Program-made: the position numbers and the translations under genes
NCBI GenBank assembly: GCA_038251885.1
Contig: JBBSAX010000222.1
Span: 1 to 8,329 of the forward strand
Length of the DNA: 8,329 nucleotides
DNA from: JAHCHG01 sp038251885
GTDB lineage: Bacteria > Acidobacteriota > Blastocatellia > Pyrinomonadales > Pyrinomonadaceae
Reading direction: 5' to 3'
Notes under the pieces: generated by a model
The model's database searches: none
What the model saw: the letters and a program-made list of their open reading frames with translations, nothing else
Told to the model about the DNA's origin: nothing
In this document: in pieces, positions 5,568 to 8,329 of the stretch
Layout of the letters: each line of letters opens with the position of its first letter
Position numbering within the stretch: position 1 is the first letter of the stretch

Positions 5568-6977
5568 TCAATCCGTTGGACTGCCAACCAATTCGTTTGT
5601 GATGTCCAATTCCTTGTTGTGACTTAATTTGTTTAGCACTTTTATCAATTTATCTCTGGGATCTCTTTCCCGTTTTTTCAATGTTTGTAAGATGCTTGTC
5701 CAGATTTCTCGGGTCTTTGCTCCTTCGACTGATTGTGAGCCGTAACTCATTTTTCGGGCGATTACTGTTTTTCTGATCTCTCTCTCCGCATAATTATTTT
5801 CACACGGTATCTTTGAACTTTCGCACCACTGATATAATCTTTTTTGCTTTTCCACGAAAAAGTCCTGCCACTTGCGAACTGCCGGATGTTTTGCTTGGCG
5901 ATTGCTTAATTCCAATATCTTTTCTCTGATCTGAACGGCTTGTTTAACATATTCCGGTTCGCTCGAATTTCTTTTTCTCAACTGCATTGCATCCGTCAAA
6001 CATAGCTTCATCTGTGTGGCGTAATTGGTTACTTCTTCGTCTGCTTCAAACTCGGCTTCCAAGTCCTTGATGTCCCTCAATAAATGGGCATAACAATACT
6101 GAATCCGGCACGGCACACGGTTGTATCCCGGATACCGGTCAACTACCAAAACCCCTTCAAGTTGCTCACTTCCCAAGACCTCTTTGACAATTTTTGCACT
6201 TCGCGTTGAACGAAACAGATGCAGACTTGTTCGCGCTGAACCGAAATACCAACTATATCCGCCCGCCCCGTCCGTTCGCCAGCCCGTCTCATCGGCGTGT
6301 CTGACCAAATCTTTGCGATAATCACTTTTCAGCCTGTCCAACAACGGACTCAGATGTTTGCCGACTCTTTTCAAACTCTCCAACAGGGTCGAATAATTGA
6401 TTCCCAAACTCTCCGCCATCTGCCCGAGTGTCCGCCCGTTCACATAATGCTGAAATGCCACCTCGACCACTAAGGCGTTGGAAAGAGAGGCTCGCGGCAA
6501 CACATTTTCAACCTTTCCCGCAACTATCTTCCGACATTGCCGACACCGCTTTCGCTCGATCTCATAATAGACTTTCTTCACCCGCTCGCGTTCGATCTCA
6601 TAAACTGCCCGCTCATTCGAGGTCTGCTTTTGTAACTCACAGCGGCAAGTTTCACAATTGTCTTGAAGAACTTCTGCGATCAATACCTCGTCGGCTTCTT
6701 CCGCCGTAAATATCTGCCGCCCAAAGCCTTGATGCCCAACTGCTCCGCCACCTTTTTTTGCCTGATTCTCCGCTATTGAATTCTGCTTAACCGGAATCTG
6801 CGAACTCGGTGTGCCGGAACCAAAGAAGCCTTCCTGAGATTTGCGGTCATTCGCACAAACCTTCAACCGAAGCCGCTGAACCTCTTCTTTCAGGCGGTCA
6901 ATCTCACGCTGTTTATCAAAACAACCCTCACATAAATTGACTCCATAATCTTTAGTTTTCGGCAATTCGTAACTCAC
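5568..6977 (-). CDS. IS66-family transposase (TnpC), DDE type
   Basis: 469 residues, a normal length for the single-ORF IS66 group. An N-terminal leucine-rich coiled segment (about 21-41) is followed by a zinc-finger region with CETCRC (108-113) and CRQC (145-148). A helix-turn-helix-like part (about 165-205) precedes the DDE core: D229 in HADETGW, D280 in VVDRYPGY and E398 in NNYAEREIR. These match the expected catalytic triad, and no stop or frameshift is seen. The protein cuts and joins the element ends. The start is GTG at 6977: an in-frame stop at 6990-6992 leaves no upstream ATG, and the next methionine is near residue 187. No Shine-Dalgarno sequence is visible. An ATG one base off frame overlaps the GTG and is followed at once by TGA, so translation is probably weak. 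Confidence 0.95.
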   Translation of the reverse strand: MSYELPKTKDYGVNLCEGCFDKQREIDRLKEEVQRLRLKVCANDRKSQEGFFGSGTPSSQIPVKQNSIAENQAKKGGGAVGHQGFGRQIFTAEEADEVLIAEVLQDNCETCRCELQKQTSNERAVYEIERERVKKVYYEIERKRCRQCRKIVAGKVENVLPRASLSNALVVEVAFQHYVNGRTLGQMAESLGINYSTLLESLKRVGKHLSPLLDRLKSDYRKDLVRHADETGWRTDGAGGYSWYFGSARTSLHLFRSTRSAKIVKEVLGSEQLEGVLVVDRYPGYNRVPCRIQYCYAHLLRDIKDLEAEFEADEEVTNYATQMKLCLTDAMQLRKRNSSEPEYVKQAVQIREKILELSNRQAKHPAVRKWQDFFVEKQKRLYQWCESSKIPCENNYAEREIRKTVIARKMSYGSQSVEGAKTREIWTSILQTLKKRERDPRDKLIKVLNKLSHNKELDITNELVGSPTD

Positions 6978-6983
6978 ATCTAA

Positions 6984-7011
6984 TAGAAATTACTAATTCT
7001 GATTATTTCTA
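6984..7011. repeat. Subterminal inverted repeat upstream of the transposase
   Basis: TAGAAAT (6984-6990) and ATTTCTA (7005-7011) are perfect 7-bp arms with a 14-bp spacer, just inside the right end and overlapping its inner part. It could be a transposase binding site or a hairpin limiting transposase translation. Its AT-rich make-up keeps confidence low. Confidence 0.3.
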
Positions 7012-7033
7012 AAACTTTTTACTGACGCATTAC
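7006..7033. repeat. IS66 right terminal inverted repeat
   Basis: Read inward on the minus strand it begins GTAATGCGTCAGT, identical to the left end. It continues with the imperfect AAAAAGTTTTAGAAA part. Confidence 0.9.
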
Positions 7034-7041
7034 AAATTCTC
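7034..7041. repeat. Target site duplication AAATTCTC (right copy)
   Basis: An exact copy of the octamer at 5518-5525. Removing the element and one copy rebuilds a continuous intergenic sequence. Confidence 0.95.
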
Positions 7042-7052
7042 TAACATTTTTA

Positions 7053-7082
7053 TTGACTTTGTGAAAGCTTTCATTCTATCTT
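7053..7082 (+). promoter_or_regulatory. Candidate promoter of the M43 protease with palindrome in spacer
   Basis: TTGACT (7053-7058, 5/6) is followed by an 18-bp spacer and TATCTT (7077-7082, 4/6). Within the spacer lies a perfect 12-bp palindrome, TGAAAGCTTTCA (7062-7073), a plausible operator. Predicted transcription starts near 7089, giving a leader of about 77 nt. The -35 is only 12 bp from the IS66 target duplication, so the promoter was spared but its upstream context was replaced. Confidence 0.5.
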
Positions 7083-7165
7083 TAGAGGTCTATTTTCGGT
7101 ATTAATTCCCAATTCATAAAAATTGTTTTCTTAAATTCAAAAAATACGAGGAGATTACCGATTAA

Positions 7166-8101
7166 ATGAATAAAATTCGTCTTTTGGCTGTAATTAGCGG
7201 TTTAACTGCAATTGCCGCAATTTTCGTTGGAATCAACTACTCGACTGAAGCACAACGCAGTTCAGTTGATGAGATATCTGACACTAAACAACCGGTCATT
7301 TTCAAAACCGAGAGGTTTTGCGCTACCGACCACGATCCGGCGAAGATCGAAGCAATGGAAGCTGACTTTGCCATTCGTCAAAATGAATTAAAAAATTCTT
7401 ATACGGACAATGTTAGCGGCGGCGTGATAAATGTTTATTTTCACGTTATAAACAATGGTTCCGGCATTTCCAACGGTGATGTTTCAACCCAAATGATCAA
7501 TGATCAAATGAATGTTTTGAACTCTGCCTTCGCATCCTGGGGATGGGCTTTCAATCTCATTTCAGTTGATCGCACGACCAACGCGACTTGGTATGCAAAT
7601 TGTTACGGATCGAGCGAAAATGCAATGAAAAGTGCTTTACGGCAAGGGTCTGCCGACGACTTGAATATCTATACGTGCAGTCCTTCCGGCGGAATTTTAG
7701 GATATGCCACATTTCCTTCAAGCTACAATTCCGCACCGAGCAGAGACGGTGTTGTTTTACTTTACAGTTCGCTTCCCGGCGGTTCGGCATCTCCATATAA
7801 TTTGGGCGATACCGGCACACACGAAGTCGGACATTGGATGGGTTTGTATCATACCTTCCAAGGCGGTTGTAATAGAAATGCAACGTCCGGTGGCGATTTT
7901 GTTGCAGACACTCCAGCCGAAAAATCTCCGGCTTACGGATGTCCGGGCGGAAGAGATTCTTGCACCGGCAATCGTTTCCCTGGAAATGATCCGATTGATA
8001 ATTTTATGGATTACACCGATGATTACTGTATGTTTAAATTTACAGGCGGACAAGATTCACGAATGGATTCGCAATTTACAGCTTATCGCTTCGGTAAATA
8101 A
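7166..8101 (+). CDS. Secreted M43-family zinc metalloprotease (pappalysin/MEP1-like)
   Basis: 311 residues. An N-terminal signal peptide is evident: K3/R5, a hydrophobic core at 6-23, and likely cleavage near residue 29. The metzincin zinc motif is complete: H219-E220-VG-H223-WMGLY-H229, with E220 as catalytic base. The Met-turn is NFMDYTDDYC around M281. The segment between them (FQGGC, DTPAEKSPAYGCPGGRDSC) and the ending FTGGQDSRMDSQ are typical of M43B enzymes such as fungal MEP1 and bacterial ulilysin. Cysteines at 235, 259, 266 and 288 probably form the two family disulfides; C52, C146 and C171 are further cysteines. The protein stops just after the catalytic domain, with no secretion or adhesion module. 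The prosegment is about residues 30-85. GAGGAG (7148-7153) supports the start, though its 12-nt spacing is long. Likely role: extracellular protein breakdown. Confidence 0.93.
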   Translation: MNKIRLLAVISGLTAIAAIFVGINYSTEAQRSSVDEISDTKQPVIFKTERFCATDHDPAKIEAMEADFAIRQNELKNSYTDNVSGGVINVYFHVINNGSGISNGDVSTQMINDQMNVLNSAFASWGWAFNLISVDRTTNATWYANCYGSSENAMKSALRQGSADDLNIYTCSPSGGILGYATFPSSYNSAPSRDGVVLLYSSLPGGSASPYNLGDTGTHEVGHWMGLYHTFQGGCNRNATSGGDFVADTPAEKSPAYGCPGGRDSCTGNRFPGNDPIDNFMDYTDDYCMFKFTGGQDSRMDSQFTAYRFGK

Positions 8102-8140
8102 AATTTGAAATAAACACAATTTGACTCAGACTTTAGTGAT

Positions 8141-8175
8141 AAACGGGCAGTTCTCAAATTTAGAACTGCCCGTTT
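8141..8175 (+). terminator. Strong intrinsic terminator after the M43 gene
   Basis: AAACGGGCAGTTCT (8141-8154) and AGAACTGCCCGTTT (8162-8175) form a perfect 14-bp stem with a 7-nt loop, 39 bp after the protease stop. The T-rich end GTTTGTTTGG follows. The A-rich left foot gives a few U on the minus strand as well, so weak two-way action is possible. Confidence 0.85.
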
Positions 8176-8251
8176 GTTTGGAACAACATAACTTATACGC
8201 AGTATCAGTAAGTGGGTAGGTTTTGATTTTTCAAATTAGCTAAAAGCAAGC

Positions 8252-8272
8252 AGTTATCAGCTATCAGCTATT
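8252..8272. repeat. Three degenerate heptamers AGTTATC-AGCTATC-AGCTATT
   Basis: Three 7-bp units in tandem differ by one base each. The period equals that of the repeat in the M16 gene, though the sequence is different. Confidence 0.7.
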
Positions 8273-8307
8273 TTGAACTTTAACAAACCTACTATGTGTT
8301 ATTCGGT

Positions 8308-8316
8308 ATTATACCA
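8308..8316 (-). promoter_or_regulatory. Perfect extended -10 (TGG-TATAAT) on the minus strand
   Basis: The minus strand reads TGGTATAAT, an exact extended -10. A -35 at normal spacing would fall outside the window. Transcription would start near 8301 and run left through the heptamers towards the terminator stem at 8141-8175, giving an RNA of about 150-160 nt with no reading frame. Confidence 0.35.
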
Positions 8317-8329
8317 AGTTGCGTGAAAA

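Larger units (their letters stand above)
5526..7033 (-). mobile_element. Complete IS66-family insertion sequence, 1508 bp
   Basis: The element is bounded by inverted repeats whose outer 13 bp, GTAATGCGTCAGT, are identical, and by an exact 8-bp duplication of AAATTCTC. Ends starting GTAA and an 8-bp duplication are both IS66 hallmarks. It carries a single long transposase gene (TnpC type) with no TnpA or TnpB partners, as in the ISBst12-like subgroup. Intact ends, intact duplication and an unbroken reading frame indicate a recent, possibly active insertion. It entered the gap between the MFS exporter and the M43 protease without breaking either gene. Confidence 0.95.
8176..8329. other. Gene-free right end with inverted repeat
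   Basis: No coding frame is credible here. GTAGGTTT (8216-8223) and AAACCTAC (8285-8292) are 8-bp inverted arms enclosing 61 bp that contain the heptamer repeats. A perfect extended -10 faces left near 8308. Together these could mark a small RNA or a mobile repeat, but nothing proves it. Confidence 0.35.

Noticed and set aside
7704..8108. 134-codon plus-strand open frame
   Set aside because: Lies in another frame of the M43 protease, whose zinc motif and Met-turn are intact.

Overview
The window looks like a stretch of moderately AT-rich bacterial chromosome with one insertion sequence in it. The organism cannot be named from this sequence alone. The flavour of the M16 peptidase (HFIEHAVFKGT signature) and the DHA3-type exporter, together with a MEP1-like M43 protease, a flotillin and an IS66 element, fits Acidobacteriota (Blastocatellia/Pyrinomonadales-like). 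That placement is my inference from recalled family resemblance, not from a search.

Layout. The left half is read on the minus strand, in transcription order: an NfeD/YuaF-like membrane protein (3274-3831), a flotillin (1377-3068) and an M16 zinc peptidase (1-1184, C-terminus cut by the window edge). NfeD and flotillin form the classic membrane-microdomain pair. A 205-bp gap separates them and holds a plausible second promoter overlaid by a perfect dyad, so flotillin may be expressed both with NfeD and alone. A 77-nt hairpin built from mirrored GGAT motifs lies between flotillin and M16.

At 3855-3913 two face-to-face promoter candidates share overlapping -35 boxes and are flanked by AT palindromes. 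The leftward one drives NfeD. The rightward one would make a leader of about 190 nt that ends in a perfect 14-bp hairpin plus a T-run, directly against the start codon of an MFS exporter (4105-5460). That exporter has no visible Shine-Dalgarno sequence.

The right half has a complete single-ORF IS66-family element (5526-7033), with a 13-bp perfect terminal inverted repeat core and an exact 8-bp target duplication AAATTCTC. It landed in the gap between the exporter and a secreted M43 (pappalysin/MEP1-type) zinc metalloprotease (7166-8101). The protease has its own promoter candidate starting 12 bp beyond the duplication and a strong terminator at 8141-8175. The last 150 bp hold no gene but carry heptamer repeats and a perfect extended -10 on the minus strand.

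No CRISPR array, tRNA, rRNA or wholly new gene system was found. The most interesting material is regulatory: the terminator-blocked exporter leader, the operator-like dyads at the flotillin and protease promoters, the mirrored hairpin element and the two heptamer repeats.
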